A stretch of 64,000 nt of DNA, taken from positions 248,001 to 312,000 of the forward strand of contig NZ_CYSP01000001.1 in assembly GCF_001298735.1 (NCBI RefSeq). Direction: 5' to 3'. The translations under genes and the position numbers were made by a program. Origin of the DNA: Propionispora sp. 2/2-37 (GTDB lineage Bacteria > Bacillota > Negativicutes > Propionisporales > Propionisporaceae). The notes under the pieces are model-generated. The model saw nothing but the letters and a program-made list of their open reading frames with translations. It did not search any database and was not told where the DNA came from. Positions 27,410 through 37,276 of this stretch are shown here, one piece after another. Position 1 is the stretch's first letter. Each line of letters begins with the position of its first letter.

Positions 27410-28672
27410 ATGAGAGAAATGGTAAGATGCGAGCGGTTTCTGCTGCTGCTTGCCAGCGCCGTTCTGATCAATGGCCTTGCGGTAATACAGCTTCTGCAGA
27501 AAAATATGGATTACAAAGTACTGGGCGCTGCGGCAGCCATTGTCGCTTCCTGGTTTGCCGCACATGTATGGTTGCGTGTTGCCGGCCATTCCGGTGATCC
27601 CTTATTGCTGCCGTTAGCTGCACTATTGTCAAATATTGGTTTGATTATGGTACTTAGACTGACACCAAATCTTTTTTTTGCACAAACCATATGGATACTT
27701 TTGGGTGTGTTCGTCTTTGTGCTTTCAGTATATCTTGCACAGAAAATAGAAAATTTAGCTACCTTTAAGTATGTTTGCGGTTTTACCGGTATTATCTTAT
27801 TAATGTCGGCCATTCTTTTTGGCGTAGATATTGGCGGACACAAAAGCTGGGTTATTTTAGGGCCGATAAGGTTTCAGCCTTCGGAGTTCGCCAAGCTGTT
27901 TATTGTTATCTTTTTAGCGGCTTATTTGAATGAGCGGCGTGAAGTTCTGACTTTGGCCAATAAACGTCTTGGTCCGTTGCTGTTACCCCATCCTCGGTTT
28001 GTTGCCCCATTAGTGTTTGTTTGGGGAGTAACCATGTTGATGCTTGTTTTGCAGCGTGATATGGGTTCTGCATTATTATATTTTAGTATCACTATTATCA
28101 TGACCTATATGGCCAGTGGGCGTTTGAGTTACCCTATGATGGGATTTGTGCTGTTTTTTGCGGGTTCAGTTTTCTGCTATTACTACTATCCTCACATTCA
28201 AACGCGAATTGATATCTGGATTGATCCATGGGCCGATCCGTCCGGCAAAGCCTACCAAATCGTTCAGTCGCTCTTTGCTCTGGGGTCGGGCGGTGTGCTG
28301 GGGACAGGCCTTATGTATGGTTTTCCTACGATGATCCCGGAAGTTCACACCGATTTCATTTTTGCAGCCATTGGCGAAGAATTGGGCCTAATGGGAACAG
28401 GAGCCATTTTACTCAGTTACATTATTTTGGTTTATCGTTCATTCCGTACGGCTCTGCTAAACAACAATTCTTTTATTGCGTTGGTAGCCAGTGGCTTTGC
28501 CGTGATTATCGGTCTGCAGACTTTCTTAATTGTCGCCGGGGTTACAAAATTTTTTCCACTGACAGGTATCACGTTACCTTTGATCAGCTATGGCGGAAGT
28601 TCCATTTTGTCTAATTGTATTTTGTTAGGCATTTTGTTTACCTTATCGGAAATGAGGCCTAATTATAGATGA
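27410..28672 (+). CDS. SEDS-family peptidoglycan glycosyltransferase (FtsW/RodA)
   Basis: 420 residues, about ten membrane helices. Family motifs: GGHKSW, LGPIRFQPSEFAKL, LQRDMGSALL, and PLISYGGSS near the end of the protein. SEDS proteins polymerise lipid II with a cognate class B PBP, which is the next gene (4-nt overlap, ATGA). The arrangement matches the actinobacterial rodA-pbpA pair; division versus elongation role cannot be decided from sequence. Confidence 0.93.
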   Translation: MREMVRCERFLLLLASAVLINGLAVIQLLQKNMDYKVLGAAAAIVASWFAAHVWLRVAGHSGDPLLLPLAALLSNIGLIMVLRLTPNLFFAQTIWILLGVFVFVLSVYLAQKIENLATFKYVCGFTGIILLMSAILFGVDIGGHKSWVILGPIRFQPSEFAKLFIVIFLAAYLNERREVLTLANKRLGPLLLPHPRFVAPLVFVWGVTMLMLVLQRDMGSALLYFSITIIMTYMASGRLSYPMMGFVLFFAGSVFCYYYYPHIQTRIDIWIDPWADPSGKAYQIVQSLFALGSGGVLGTGLMYGFPTMIPEVHTDFIFAAIGEELGLMGTGAILLSYIILVYRSFRTALLNNNSFIALVASGFAVIIGLQTFLIVAGVTKFFPLTGITLPLISYGGSSILSNCILLGILFTLSEMRPNYR

Positions 28673-30099
28673 GGCTTAACCGGATTAGTGAACTTCACAA
28701 TACTCTTTCTGAGAATATTCGTACCGCGGCATATGTTATTATTGGAATGCTATGTGTAGTATTTATTTATGTTTCTTATCTGCAAACCGTAAAAAGCAGT
28801 TTTTTGGCGGAACATCCTTTGAACCAGCGTATTACTGAAGCAAATAAAAAGATACATCCCGGTGAAATACGGGACAGACATAACGAAAAATTAGCGTATA
28901 GTGAAGAAGATGGAAAGGGTTCATTCCGGCGATACTATCCCTATGGGGCGCTGACTGCGCACGTTGTGGGCTATAACAGCAAACAATATGGAAAGACTGG
29001 CGTAGAGGCGGTTTATGGCGCTTATTTGTCCGGTACACAGTCTCCTTTTAGCCATTGGGGAGCAATTTCCCAGGCTTTTCGTCCGGAACAGGGAGCTAAT
29101 GTTATTCTTACCATTGATACTGCTTTGCAGGAAACTGCTTATAATGCTCTGGGGAATTACCGGGGAGCCGTTGTAGCTTTAAACCCGCATACCGGTGAGA
29201 TTTTGGCTATGGCAAGTAAACCGGGCTTTAATCCCAATACTATTGATGAGAATGGGCAGGATATATTTCAGTCGCCGGACGGGTTGTTAATAAATCGTGC
29301 AACACAAGGGCTGTATCCGCCCGGCTCCACATTAAAAGTCATGATGGCGGAAGCCGCTTTAAAAGAAAATATAGCGAATCTGGATACGGTTTTTTCGTGC
29401 CAGGGAACACTTCAAATCGGTAAAGACTATACTTTAACCGAGGCTGATGGCAGTCGGCATGGAGATATTAATTTAGAGAAAGCATTGGCTGTTTCCTGCA
29501 ATATAACGTTTGGTACACTGGCGTTAAATCTCGGAAACAAGAGAATGGAAAAAACTTTCGAACGTTATGGCTTTACTACTCCATTGAACAGCGATTTCCA
29601 AGAATCGTTGAGTCATTTACCGGATTTTGCTGATTTGAGCAGCGGAGATTTGGCCCAAACCGGGATTGGACAGGGAAGTTTTTTGACAACTCCTTTACGA
29701 ATGGCTTTGTTGGCAAGTGCTTTTGCCAATAGGGGGGGCATCATGAAGCCTTATCTGGTTAGTCAGGTACAAGATGCCAATGGGAACATGATTGAAAAGA
29801 ACGCGCCCACTGAGTGGCTGACTCCAATTGATGCCGGCCTGGCAGAAAAAATTAAGGAAATGATGATAACTGTGGTATCGGAAGGAACCGGAAGTGCGGC
29901 TGCTTTGAAAGATGCGCTGGTTGCAGGAAAAACAGGAACAGCGGAAAATCCCCATGGGAAGCCACATGCCTGGTTTATCGGCTTTGCACCGGCGGACAAT
30001 CCACAGATTGTTGTTGCCGTTATAGTAGAAAATGCGGGTTCGGGCGGACAAGTAGCTGCGCCGATCGCCCGGCAAGTTTTAGCTCAGGGAATACATTAA
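28669..30099 (+). CDS. Class B penicillin-binding protein (PbpA-type transpeptidase)
   Basis: 476 residues. One N-terminal membrane helix (about 19-41). The transpeptidase triad is complete: S220-T-L-K223, S276-C-N278, and K421-T-G423. It is shorter than elongation PBP2 and lacks a PASTA tail, as in PbpA of FHA/SEDS clusters. Cross-links peptidoglycan made by the SEDS partner encoded just upstream. Confidence 0.93.
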   Translation: MRLNRISELHNTLSENIRTAAYVIIGMLCVVFIYVSYLQTVKSSFLAEHPLNQRITEANKKIHPGEIRDRHNEKLAYSEEDGKGSFRRYYPYGALTAHVVGYNSKQYGKTGVEAVYGAYLSGTQSPFSHWGAISQAFRPEQGANVILTIDTALQETAYNALGNYRGAVVALNPHTGEILAMASKPGFNPNTIDENGQDIFQSPDGLLINRATQGLYPPGSTLKVMMAEAALKENIANLDTVFSCQGTLQIGKDYTLTEADGSRHGDINLEKALAVSCNITFGTLALNLGNKRMEKTFERYGFTTPLNSDFQESLSHLPDFADLSSGDLAQTGIGQGSFLTTPLRMALLASAFANRGGIMKPYLVSQVQDANGNMIEKNAPTEWLTPIDAGLAEKIKEMMITVVSEGTGSAAALKDALVAGKTGTAENPHGKPHAWFIGFAPADNPQIVVAVIVENAGSGGQVAAPIARQVLAQGIH

Positions 30100-30113
30100 G
30101 GAGGTGACAGAGC

Positions 30114-31991
30114 GTGCTTAATAAGACATTAGACAATCGTTATACTATACTAGAACATGTTGGTGGCGGCGGAATGGCAGATGTCTACCGTGCTCACGAT
30201 AAACTGCTGGACCGGTCTGTGGCGGTAAAAGTTTTACGCTCACAGTTTACTCATGATGAGGAATTTGTAACCCGTTTTCGCAGAGAAGCCCAGGCGGCAG
30301 CAAAATTATCCCATCCAAACATTGTTAATATTTATGATGTGGGTCAGGCGGAAGATACATATTATATTATTATGGAATATATTTCCGGTGAGACATTAAA
30401 AGATCGCATTATACGAAACGAAACACTTCCTGTAGAAATGACGGTACGAGTTATCTTAGAAATTGCCGAAGCGCTGGAACATGCCCACCAAAACGATCTT
30501 GTACATTGTGATATTAAGCCTCACAATATTTTAATTACCCGTACAGGCCGCGTTAAGGTGACTGATTTCGGAATAGCCAAGGCAGTGACTTCAGCCACAA
30601 TGAACCATACCGGAACTATTTTAGGATCAGTTCACTATTTTTCACCGGAACAGGCAAAAGGTGAAATGGTAAGCGCAAAATCCGACATTTATTCTCTGGG
30701 CGTGGTTATGTATGAGATGCTAACAGGAACAGTACCGTTTAATGGGGAGACGCCCATAAGCATTGCATTACAACATTTACAGCAGGAACCACGGCCTCCA
30801 CGCGAATTAAATCCGCAAATACCTCCTTTGGTAGAAGCAACTGTATTAAAGGCTATGGCTAAAGAGCCATCCGACCGTTTTGAAGATATTACTCAAATGA
30901 TTGCCGATTTAAGACTTGCACAAAATTATCTCCGTGATGATCAAACCCGGCGTTTATCGCATGATGATTTTCCCACACAAGTTTTACCTAAAGTAACCGA
31001 TGAAGTTTTGACTCAACCTCAACCAACAAATAAACAAAATGCTTCAGGCAGACCTAAAAGCCGCAGATCGAAATTATGGTATTTGCTTTTATTTGCCCTA
31101 TTGTTAATAGGTTTTGCCATAGGAACTTTTTTGGCGTTTGGGAAATTCTGGAGTGCCAGTGAGGTAATTGTTGCCGATGTAGTTGGCAAACAAGTGGATA
31201 TTGCGCAAAACATACTGACAAACCAAAACCTGCGCGTATCCATATCAGAGGCTTTTAACGATGATGTCCCTGCCGGTCATGTTATTTCGCAATACCCGGA
31301 AGCGGGTGCCACTGTCAAAGAACAGCGGACAATAACCCTGGTTGTCAGCAAGGGCGGGGAAGTTACGGTTGTGCCGGACGTCCGGGGCTTAACAAGGCGG
31401 GATGCAGAATTACAGATAAAAAATGCGGGACTTACTTTAGGACGAGTTGAAGAACAGATTGCCGCCGATGTGGCACCGGATATCGTTATTGGTCAAAATC
31501 CAAGGCCACCGGCTCATGTAAATAAAAATACAGCTATTGATCTGATTATTAGCAAGGGACCGGCACAGCGAAAAATCGTTTTGCCTGATTTTCAAGGTGC
31601 CCCGCTAAATACTGTGAATACGCAGTTAGAAAGTCTCAAATTAAAACTTGGTAAGGTTACGGAAGAAGCTAATGATAAGTATCCTCCGGGTACTATTATC
31701 AGTCAGAATCCAGCGCCTGCCTCCGAGGTGATAGAGGGAACTGCAATTGATTTTACCGTGTCACGCAGTGCTCCCGGTGCAGTGAAACGGGCTATTGTCC
31801 AGATTACCGTACCTGAAGGCGCTTCAAGACAGGTAGTGCAAATTGTGGTAACCGATTCCAATGGCCGCCGTGTAGTTTATGATAATCCTCATAAACCCGG
31901 AGATAAAGTAGAAAAACAAATTGAAGGTGTAGGGCAGCTTCGCATGCAGGTTTATATTAATGGAACGCTTGTACAGGAAAAAACATTGTAA
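30114..31991 (+). CDS. prkC: PASTA-domain Ser/Thr kinase (PrkC/PknB type)
   Basis: 625 residues from GTG 30114 (AAGGAGGTGA upstream). Kinase domain 10-270: glycine loop VGGGGMADVY, VAVKVLR, catalytic loop H131-C132-D133 IKPHN, DFG, and SPEQAKG. The residue before the catalytic Asp is Cys, not the usual Arg, so it is a non-RD type kinase. A membrane helix lies at about 320-344. Three PASTA repeats follow (about 352-415, 417-484, 486-551), then an extra beta-rich tail to 625. It senses muropeptides or lipid II in homologues and phosphorylates FHA proteins and translation or cell-wall targets. Confidence 0.95.
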   Translation: MLNKTLDNRYTILEHVGGGGMADVYRAHDKLLDRSVAVKVLRSQFTHDEEFVTRFRREAQAAAKLSHPNIVNIYDVGQAEDTYYIIMEYISGETLKDRIIRNETLPVEMTVRVILEIAEALEHAHQNDLVHCDIKPHNILITRTGRVKVTDFGIAKAVTSATMNHTGTILGSVHYFSPEQAKGEMVSAKSDIYSLGVVMYEMLTGTVPFNGETPISIALQHLQQEPRPPRELNPQIPPLVEATVLKAMAKEPSDRFEDITQMIADLRLAQNYLRDDQTRRLSHDDFPTQVLPKVTDEVLTQPQPTNKQNASGRPKSRRSKLWYLLLFALLLIGFAIGTFLAFGKFWSASEVIVADVVGKQVDIAQNILTNQNLRVSISEAFNDDVPAGHVISQYPEAGATVKEQRTITLVVSKGGEVTVVPDVRGLTRRDAELQIKNAGLTLGRVEEQIAADVAPDIVIGQNPRPPAHVNKNTAIDLIISKGPAQRKIVLPDFQGAPLNTVNTQLESLKLKLGKVTEEANDKYPPGTIISQNPAPASEVIEGTAIDFTVSRSAPGAVKRAIVQITVPEGASRQVVQIVVTDSNGRRVVYDNPHKPGDKVEKQIEGVGQLRMQVYINGTLVQEKTL

Positions 31992-32007
31992 TGGGAGGTA
32001 ACATTAC

Positions 32008-32883
32008 GTGTTTCAGGGAATAGTGGTAAAAGCCTATAACGGTTTTTACTATGTCAAAAATACTTCCAAAATTACAATGTGTACTTTACGAGGGCGCATT
32101 AAAAAAGAGCGCTTTTCGCTACTGGTTGGAGACAGCGTCGTTTATACCCTTACCGGACAGGAGAAGGGTGTCATCGAGAGGATCTTGCCACGGCGCAGCA
32201 TCCTTACCCGGCCCATGGTTGCCAATGTGGATCAGGTCATTATTACCTTTGCCGCGGCAAATCCCGATATGAATGTTGAACTATTGGACAGGTTTCTGGT
32301 TCTAGCTGAACTGGCGCAGCTAAAAGCCTATCTTTGCATTAATAAAACCGAACTGGTTGAGTGGGGAAGTTTGCAACCGGTTATCGAACTATATGAAAGT
32401 ATCGGTTATGATGTAATTGCTTTATCTGCTAAAACGGAAATAGGGGTCAAAGATCTCCGGCATATCCTGTATGACCGAATATCTGTATTTGCCGGCCCTT
32501 CAGGAGTTGGAAAATCTACCATCCTAAATTTGATTGAACCAGGCTTTCAACTGGAAACCGGAGAAGTCAGCGAAAAAATTGGCCGAGGAAGGCATACAAC
32601 CCGTTTTGCCCAGCTTCTTCCGTTAACCGGGGGCGGGTATGTGGTTGATACCCCGGGATTTAGTTTTACTGAATTCAGCAATCTAAGGGAACCCGAACTG
32701 ACCTACTGCTTTCGTGAGATTGCATTACAAGCGGCCCAATGTAAATTCGCCTCGTGCCTGCATGTAAAAGAACCTCAGTGCGCAGTGAAAGAAGCGGTGC
32801 TGTCCGGTAAAATTGCACAAAGCAGATATAATTCATATCTTGCCATTTTAGAAGAACTAAAAGAGCAAAGCAGTAAATTTTAG
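32008..32883 (+). CDS. rsgA: Ribosome small-subunit biogenesis GTPase RsgA
   Basis: 291 residues from GTG 32008. OB-fold (1-about 70), circularly permuted GTPase with INKTE (G4) preceding GPSGVGKST (G1, 163-171) and DTPGF (G3), and a zinc domain with C-x5-C-x-H-x5-C (CKFASCLHVKEPQC). Assists late 30S maturation. It directly follows the PASTA kinase, as in Bacillus prkC-rsgA; RsgA is a known PrkC substrate there. Confidence 0.96.
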   Translation: MFQGIVVKAYNGFYYVKNTSKITMCTLRGRIKKERFSLLVGDSVVYTLTGQEKGVIERILPRRSILTRPMVANVDQVIITFAAANPDMNVELLDRFLVLAELAQLKAYLCINKTELVEWGSLQPVIELYESIGYDVIALSAKTEIGVKDLRHILYDRISVFAGPSGVGKSTILNLIEPGFQLETGEVSEKIGRGRHTTRFAQLLPLTGGGYVVDTPGFSFTEFSNLREPELTYCFREIALQAAQCKFASCLHVKEPQCAVKEAVLSGKIAQSRYNSYLAILEELKEQSSKF

Positions 32884-32902
32884 TTCTTCCGCAAAATAAA
32901 GT

Positions 32903-32931
32903 TTGACTATTTTTGTATTATTTATTATTAT
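32903..32931 (+). promoter_or_regulatory. Promoter of the riboflavin operon
   Basis: TTGACT, 17-nt spacer, TATTAT, ending 25 nt before the FMN aptamer. Confidence 0.75.
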
Positions 32932-32955
32932 AGAAACGTAAAGTAACTGAATATC

Positions 32956-33093
32956 ATTAGCCTTTGGGGCAAGGTGAGAGGGAGTAGATATCCTTCAATT
33001 CCTTACCGGCGGTAAAGCCCGCGAGCCGTATGGTTGATCTGGTGTGATTCCGGAGCCGACAGTATAGTCTGGAAGGGAAAAGGCTTGTTTTCC
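32956..33093 (+). promoter_or_regulatory. FMN riboswitch (RFN element)
   Basis: Conserved core blocks are read directly: CTTTGGGGCAAGGTGAGAG, CTTACCGGCGGTAAAGCCCG, CGAGCC, GATTCCGGAGCCGACAG and TATAGTCTGGAAGGGAAAAGG. It is followed by a terminator (33125-33165), so FMN should cause premature termination before ribD. Confidence 0.96.
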
Positions 33094-33124
33094 GGCCATA
33101 GTAATGTTTGGCTTGGCATGTTAT

Positions 33125-33165
33125 TTCCCTAAAAAACCTATTGTTTTTAGGGAATTTTTGTTTTT
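33125..33165 (+). terminator. RFN expression-platform terminator
   Basis: TTCCCTAAAAA / TTTTTAGGGAA (11 bp, 13-nt loop) followed by TTTTTGTTTTT. It lies between the aptamer and the ribD start. Confidence 0.9.
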
Positions 33166-33187
33166 AATCTCTGGATTGGAGGCAGCA

Positions 33188-34336
33188 ATGGACGAGATAT
33201 TTATGCAGCGTGCTTTACAACTGGCTGCGAAATCAAGGGGAAAAACAAGCCCCAACCCGATGGTCGGCGCAGTCATTGTCAATAATGGACAAATTGTCGG
33301 TGAAGGCTGGCATCAAGCAGCCGGAACACCTCATGCCGAAATACATGCGCTCTGCCAAGCAGGCCATTTAGCAAAGAATGCGACGCTTTACGTTACATTA
33401 GAGCCATGTTGCCATTATGGACGTACCGGTCCATGTTCGGATGCCATAATCACTGCGGGAATTAAAAAAGTAATCGTTGCGATGACGGATCCTAATCCGG
33501 TCGTTGCCGGTAAAGGTATTAGCATACTCCGTGCTAATGCTATTGAGGTTGTAGAGGGAGTCCTGAGTCACGAAGCGGCGAAACTAAATGAGGTTTTTAT
33601 CAAATGGATCACAACTAAAATGCCTTTCGGAGTTTTGAAGACAGCTATGACCCTGGATGGTAAAATTGCAGCCTTTACAGGACATTCGAAATGGATAACC
33701 GGTGAACAGGCAAGAGACTATGGGCACCGTTTACGCAATATTTATGATGCTATCTTAGTTGGAATTGGTACTGTTCTTGCGGATGATCCGGCGCTGACCA
33801 CCCGAATTCCGGGAGGGAAGAATCCCTTGCGAGTTGTTGTTGACAGTATGGCACGGATACCGCTTACGGCAAAACTGCTGAATGATAATCAGGCCCCAGT
33901 TGTGATCGCAGTAAGTCCAAATGCTTCTGAGGAAAAATTAGCAGCATTACGTTCTAAACATGCAGATATTGTTATTGTGCCTTGCGGTCCTAGGGGTGGT
34001 ATCGACTTGCGAGGATTATTTGAAATTCTTGGCAGAAGAAGTATTACCAGCATCTTTATTGAAGGCGGCTCCCGTATTAATGCTTCTGCAATCAGCGCAG
34101 GACTTATTGATAAAGCATACTGGTTTATTGCTCCTAAATTTATTGGAGGAAGCAATGCACCCGGGCCGATTGGCGGAACCGGTCTTGAAACTATGGAAAA
34201 AGCTTTAACGCTTGAAGATATTGAACTTGAACGTGTTGGTGAAGATATACTGATTACAGCATATTTACAGGGAAGGGAAGGTCGGCATGTTTACAGGACT
34301 TGTGGAAGAACTGGGAACGATAAAAGCAATTGTTAA
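33188..34336 (+). CDS. ribD: Bifunctional riboflavin deaminase/reductase
   Basis: 382 residues from ATG 33188 (TTGGAGG upstream); longer in-frame starts would run through the riboswitch terminator. Deaminase domain 1-about 145 with zinc ligands H49 (HAE51), C74 and C83. The reductase domain follows (LKTAMTLDGKIA, SKWITG, VGIGTVLADDP). Catalyses steps 2 and 3 of riboflavin synthesis. The last about 17 codons overlap ribE by 50 nt in another frame, adding an Arg/Gly-rich tail beyond the usual end of the fold. Confidence 0.96.
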   Translation: MDEIFMQRALQLAAKSRGKTSPNPMVGAVIVNNGQIVGEGWHQAAGTPHAEIHALCQAGHLAKNATLYVTLEPCCHYGRTGPCSDAIITAGIKKVIVAMTDPNPVVAGKGISILRANAIEVVEGVLSHEAAKLNEVFIKWITTKMPFGVLKTAMTLDGKIAAFTGHSKWITGEQARDYGHRLRNIYDAILVGIGTVLADDPALTTRIPGGKNPLRVVVDSMARIPLTAKLLNDNQAPVVIAVSPNASEEKLAALRSKHADIVIVPCGPRGGIDLRGLFEILGRRSITSIFIEGGSRINASAISAGLIDKAYWFIAPKFIGGSNAPGPIGGTGLETMEKALTLEDIELERVGEDILITAYLQGREGRHVYRTCGRTGNDKSNC

Positions 34337-34946
34337 AGGGCAAAGATCGGTTCGCTTGACCGTAGGCGCCAAAACGGTTCTGGAGGACGTAAAAATCGGC
34401 GATAGTATTGCCGTAAATGGTACTTGTCTGACTGTCGTAGCACTCCAGCCGGATTGCTTTACAGCTGATGTTATGCCCGAGACCGTTTCAAGGACCGTAT
34501 TGGCCGGACTGAAAATTGGCCACCATGTCAATTTAGAACGGACGTTACGCTTAGATTCTCGTTTGGGAGGGCATATTGTATCCGGTCATATCGATGGGGT
34601 TGGCAGCATTGTCGCAAAGGAAATAAACGATATTGCGGTTATCATTCGTATACAAGCCGGAACGGAGATCATGAAATACATTATAAAAAAAGGATCAATT
34701 GCCATTGACGGCATTAGTCTGACGGTTGTGGATTGTGGACGAGACTGGTTTACCGTCTCACTGATCCCGCATACTGCGTCTATGACAACACTTGGTTATA
34801 AGAAAATAAATGATCAGGTAAATTTAGAGGTGGATATGATCGGCAAATATGTGGAAAAATTGCTGGGATTGTCCGGTTCAACCCACGAAAAAAATGTAGC
34901 AAGCGGGGGCCTTTCTATTGATTCACTCATAAATAATGGTTTCTAA
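34287..34946 (+). CDS. ribE: Riboflavin synthase, alpha subunit
   Basis: 219 residues. Two lumazine-binding barrels (1-about 86 and 87-about 190), beginning [10 protein letters not shown] and with the repeated motifs VNGTCLTV and IDGISLTV. Makes riboflavin from two lumazine molecules. Starts inside ribD, so translation is coupled. The extra C-terminal 20 residues are polar. Confidence 0.97.
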   Translation: MFTGLVEELGTIKAIVKGQRSVRLTVGAKTVLEDVKIGDSIAVNGTCLTVVALQPDCFTADVMPETVSRTVLAGLKIGHHVNLERTLRLDSRLGGHIVSGHIDGVGSIVAKEINDIAVIIRIQAGTEIMKYIIKKGSIAIDGISLTVVDCGRDWFTVSLIPHTASMTTLGYKKINDQVNLEVDMIGKYVEKLLGLSGSTHEKNVASGGLSIDSLINNGF

Positions 34947-34972
34947 CTCAATACTTAGCGACAGGAGATGCG

Positions 34973-36190
34973 ATGATGAAATTCAAGTTTAATACAATTG
35001 AAGAAGCAATTGAAGATATCCAAAATGGGAAAATGGTTGTTGTCGTAGATGATGAGGATAGGGAAAATGAAGGCGATTTGTTGATGGCTGCCGAGAAAGC
35101 AACACCAGAAGCGATAAATTTTATGGCTACTTATGGCCGTGGTTTGATTTGTATGCCGGTAATCGGTGAGCGGTTGGACGAACTTGCCATAAGTGCCATG
35201 GTTGATGTCAACACCGATAGTATGAGTACAGCTTTTACTGTTTCGATTGATGCCAACTGCGTTACCACTGGAATATCGGCTTATGAACGAGCTGAAACTA
35301 TTCGGAAGGTTTTACATAGTGATGCGAAACCGGAGGATTTTCGCCGTCCGGGACATATTTTCCCTTTACGGTATCGAGAAGGCGGTGTTTTACGACGTGC
35401 CGGACATACCGAGGCAACAGTTGATCTGGCAAGATTAGCCGGACTGTATCCGGCAGGTGTAATTTGTGAAATCATGAATGATGACGGGAGAATGGCCCGT
35501 GTACCAGAACTGATGAATTTTGTGGCAAAACATGGTTTAAAGATCATTACAATTGCAGACCTGATCAAGTACCGAAAAAGGAATGAGAATTTTATTAAAC
35601 GGGTAGCGGAGGCGGCTTTACCGACGAAATACGGAGAATTCCGACTGATTGCCTATGAAAGTAAGCTGGATAAGCAGTGCCACCTTGCTTTGATTAAAGG
35701 TAATGTAGCCAATCAGGACAATGTTTTAGTACGTGTCCACTCGGAGTGCCTTACTGGTGATGTTTTGGGCTCTCTCCGTTGCGATTGTGGAGATCAACTG
35801 GTGACATCTCTAAAGAGGATTGAGGCCGAAGGTAAAGGAGTTTTACTGTATATGCGCCAGGAAGGCCGGGGAATTGGCCTAGCGAATAAGATCAGGGCAT
35901 ATGCCTTGCAGGATAAGGGCAAAGATACAGTGGAAGCGAATGAACTCTTAGGCTTTTCAGCTGATTTACGTGATTATGGTATTGGAGCACAGATACTGGC
36001 AGATCTGGAATTAAGTAAAATTCGTTTACTTACCAATAATCCTCAAAAACGGGCCGGGTTAGAGGGGTATGGATTAACCATTACCGAGCGTGTTCCTCTA
36101 GAAATGAAACCCAACCGTTTTAATCAGCGGTACCTGTCGGTAAAAAAAGCCAAGTTAGGTCATATTCTTAAACAAAATATGGAGGTATAA
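34973..36190 (+). CDS. ribBA: Bifunctional DHBP synthase / GTP cyclohydrolase II
   Basis: 405 residues. RibB half 1-about 205 ([11 protein letters not shown], the acidic Mg site; [14 protein letters not shown]). RibA half from about 206: the zinc site [17 protein letters not shown] and RQEGRGIGL. Supplies both precursors of riboflavin. GGAGATG precedes ATG 34973. Confidence 0.97.
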   Translation: MMKFKFNTIEEAIEDIQNGKMVVVVDDEDRENEGDLLMAAEKATPEAINFMATYGRGLICMPVIGERLDELAISAMVDVNTDSMSTAFTVSIDANCVTTGISAYERAETIRKVLHSDAKPEDFRRPGHIFPLRYREGGVLRRAGHTEATVDLARLAGLYPAGVICEIMNDDGRMARVPELMNFVAKHGLKIITIADLIKYRKRNENFIKRVAEAALPTKYGEFRLIAYESKLDKQCHLALIKGNVANQDNVLVRVHSECLTGDVLGSLRCDCGDQLVTSLKRIEAEGKGVLLYMRQEGRGIGLANKIRAYALQDKGKDTVEANELLGFSADLRDYGIGAQILADLELSKIRLLTNNPQKRAGLEGYGLTITERVPLEMKPNRFNQRYLSVKKAKLGHILKQNMEV

Positions 36191-36196
36191 TAAGTT

Positions 36197-36658
36197 ATGA
36201 AAACATTTGAGGGAAATTTAGTAGCCAATGATTTACGTTTTGCTATTGTGGTAGGCAGGTTTAATGAGTTCATTACCAATAAATTGCTTAGCGGTGCTTT
36301 GGACGGTTTAAAACGTCATGGAGCAGCGGAAGAAAATATTGATGTTGCCTGGGTTCCTGGTTCCTTTGAAATACCTTTGGCAGCACAAAAAATGGCTATG
36401 AGCAAGAAATATGATGCAGTCATTTGCTTGGGAGCCGTTATTCGTGGGGGAACAACTCATTATGATTATGTTTGTGCCGAAGTTTCCAAAGGAGTGGCAC
36501 ATGTAGGCCTGGCTAGTGGCGTGCCGACCATCTTTGGTGTGCTGACAACGGAAAATATTGAGCAGGCTATTGAACGTGCCGGAACCAAATCAGGAAATAA
36601 GGGATTTGATGCAGCATTATCCGCAATTGAAATGGCCAATTTATTACATGGTATGTAA
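36197..36658 (+). CDS. ribH: 6,7-dimethyl-8-ribityllumazine synthase
   Basis: 153 residues. [26 protein letters not shown] and [11 protein letters not shown] match the family. Condenses DHBP with the pyrimidine from RibD. Last member of the ribD-ribE-ribBA-ribH operon, 6 nt after ribBA. Confidence 0.98.
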   Translation: MKTFEGNLVANDLRFAIVVGRFNEFITNKLLSGALDGLKRHGAAEENIDVAWVPGSFEIPLAAQKMAMSKKYDAVICLGAVIRGGTTHYDYVCAEVSKGVAHVGLASGVPTIFGVLTTENIEQAIERAGTKSGNKGFDAALSAIEMANLLHGM

Positions 36659-36692
36659 AATATTTCCAGGGAAATAATAAGGGGAGATTAGC

Positions 36693-37253
36693 GTGAAAAT
36701 AGGTGTAATAAGTGATACCCATGGCTGTTCTGCAACGTGGGAGAAAATATATGATCAATATCTTTATGATGCCGACTTTATTATTCATGCCGGTGATGTT
36801 CTCTATCATGGTCCACGAAATCCGGTATTACCGGAATACAATCCATCTCGACTGGCGGAAGCACTGAATGCTTGTCCTGTTCCGTTTATTGTAGCCGCTG
36901 GTAATTGTGACAGTGAAGTTGACAGTATGGTGCTTGATATTCCCGTACAATCTCCATATTCGTATGCCATAGTCAACGATCTTCGCATTCTTGTTACTCA
37001 CGGACAGAATCAAACGGAAGAAAAGCTTTTTGCTTTGGCACAACAAGTAAAAGCAGACTTGATTATCACCGGTCATACACATATTGCAGCGTTAAAGCAG
37101 CAGAATGGCGTAACGCATTTAAATCCGGGATCGCCCGTTTCAGGCTTGTCTAAACAGGTTGATCAACATGGGACTCTGGCAATAGTAACAAATCGTAAAA
37201 TTTCTGTAATCGATATTGATGCGGGGAAAATCATCATGGAAGAATCAATCTAA
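36693..37253 (+). CDS. YfcE/MJ0936-type metallophosphoesterase
   Basis: 186 residues from GTG 36693. All calcineurin-like motifs: ISDTHG (D7, H9), HAGDVLYHG, AAGNCD, VTHGQ and TGHTHIA. Members are manganese-dependent phosphodiesterases on model substrates; in vivo substrate unknown. GGGGAGA precedes the start. It may be read through from the riboflavin operon as no terminator is seen between. Confidence 0.9.
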   Translation: MKIGVISDTHGCSATWEKIYDQYLYDADFIIHAGDVLYHGPRNPVLPEYNPSRLAEALNACPVPFIVAAGNCDSEVDSMVLDIPVQSPYSYAIVNDLRILVTHGQNQTEEKLFALAQQVKADLIITGHTHIAALKQQNGVTHLNPGSPVSGLSKQVDQHGTLAIVTNRKISVIDIDAGKIIMEESI

Positions 37254-37276
37254 CCAGTTTATTCAGGAGGAAATTC

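Noticed and set aside
33104..33187. Extended N-terminus of RibD
   Set aside because: The 28 extra codons run through the riboswitch terminator; ATG 33188 has its own ribosome site and gives the normal N-terminus.
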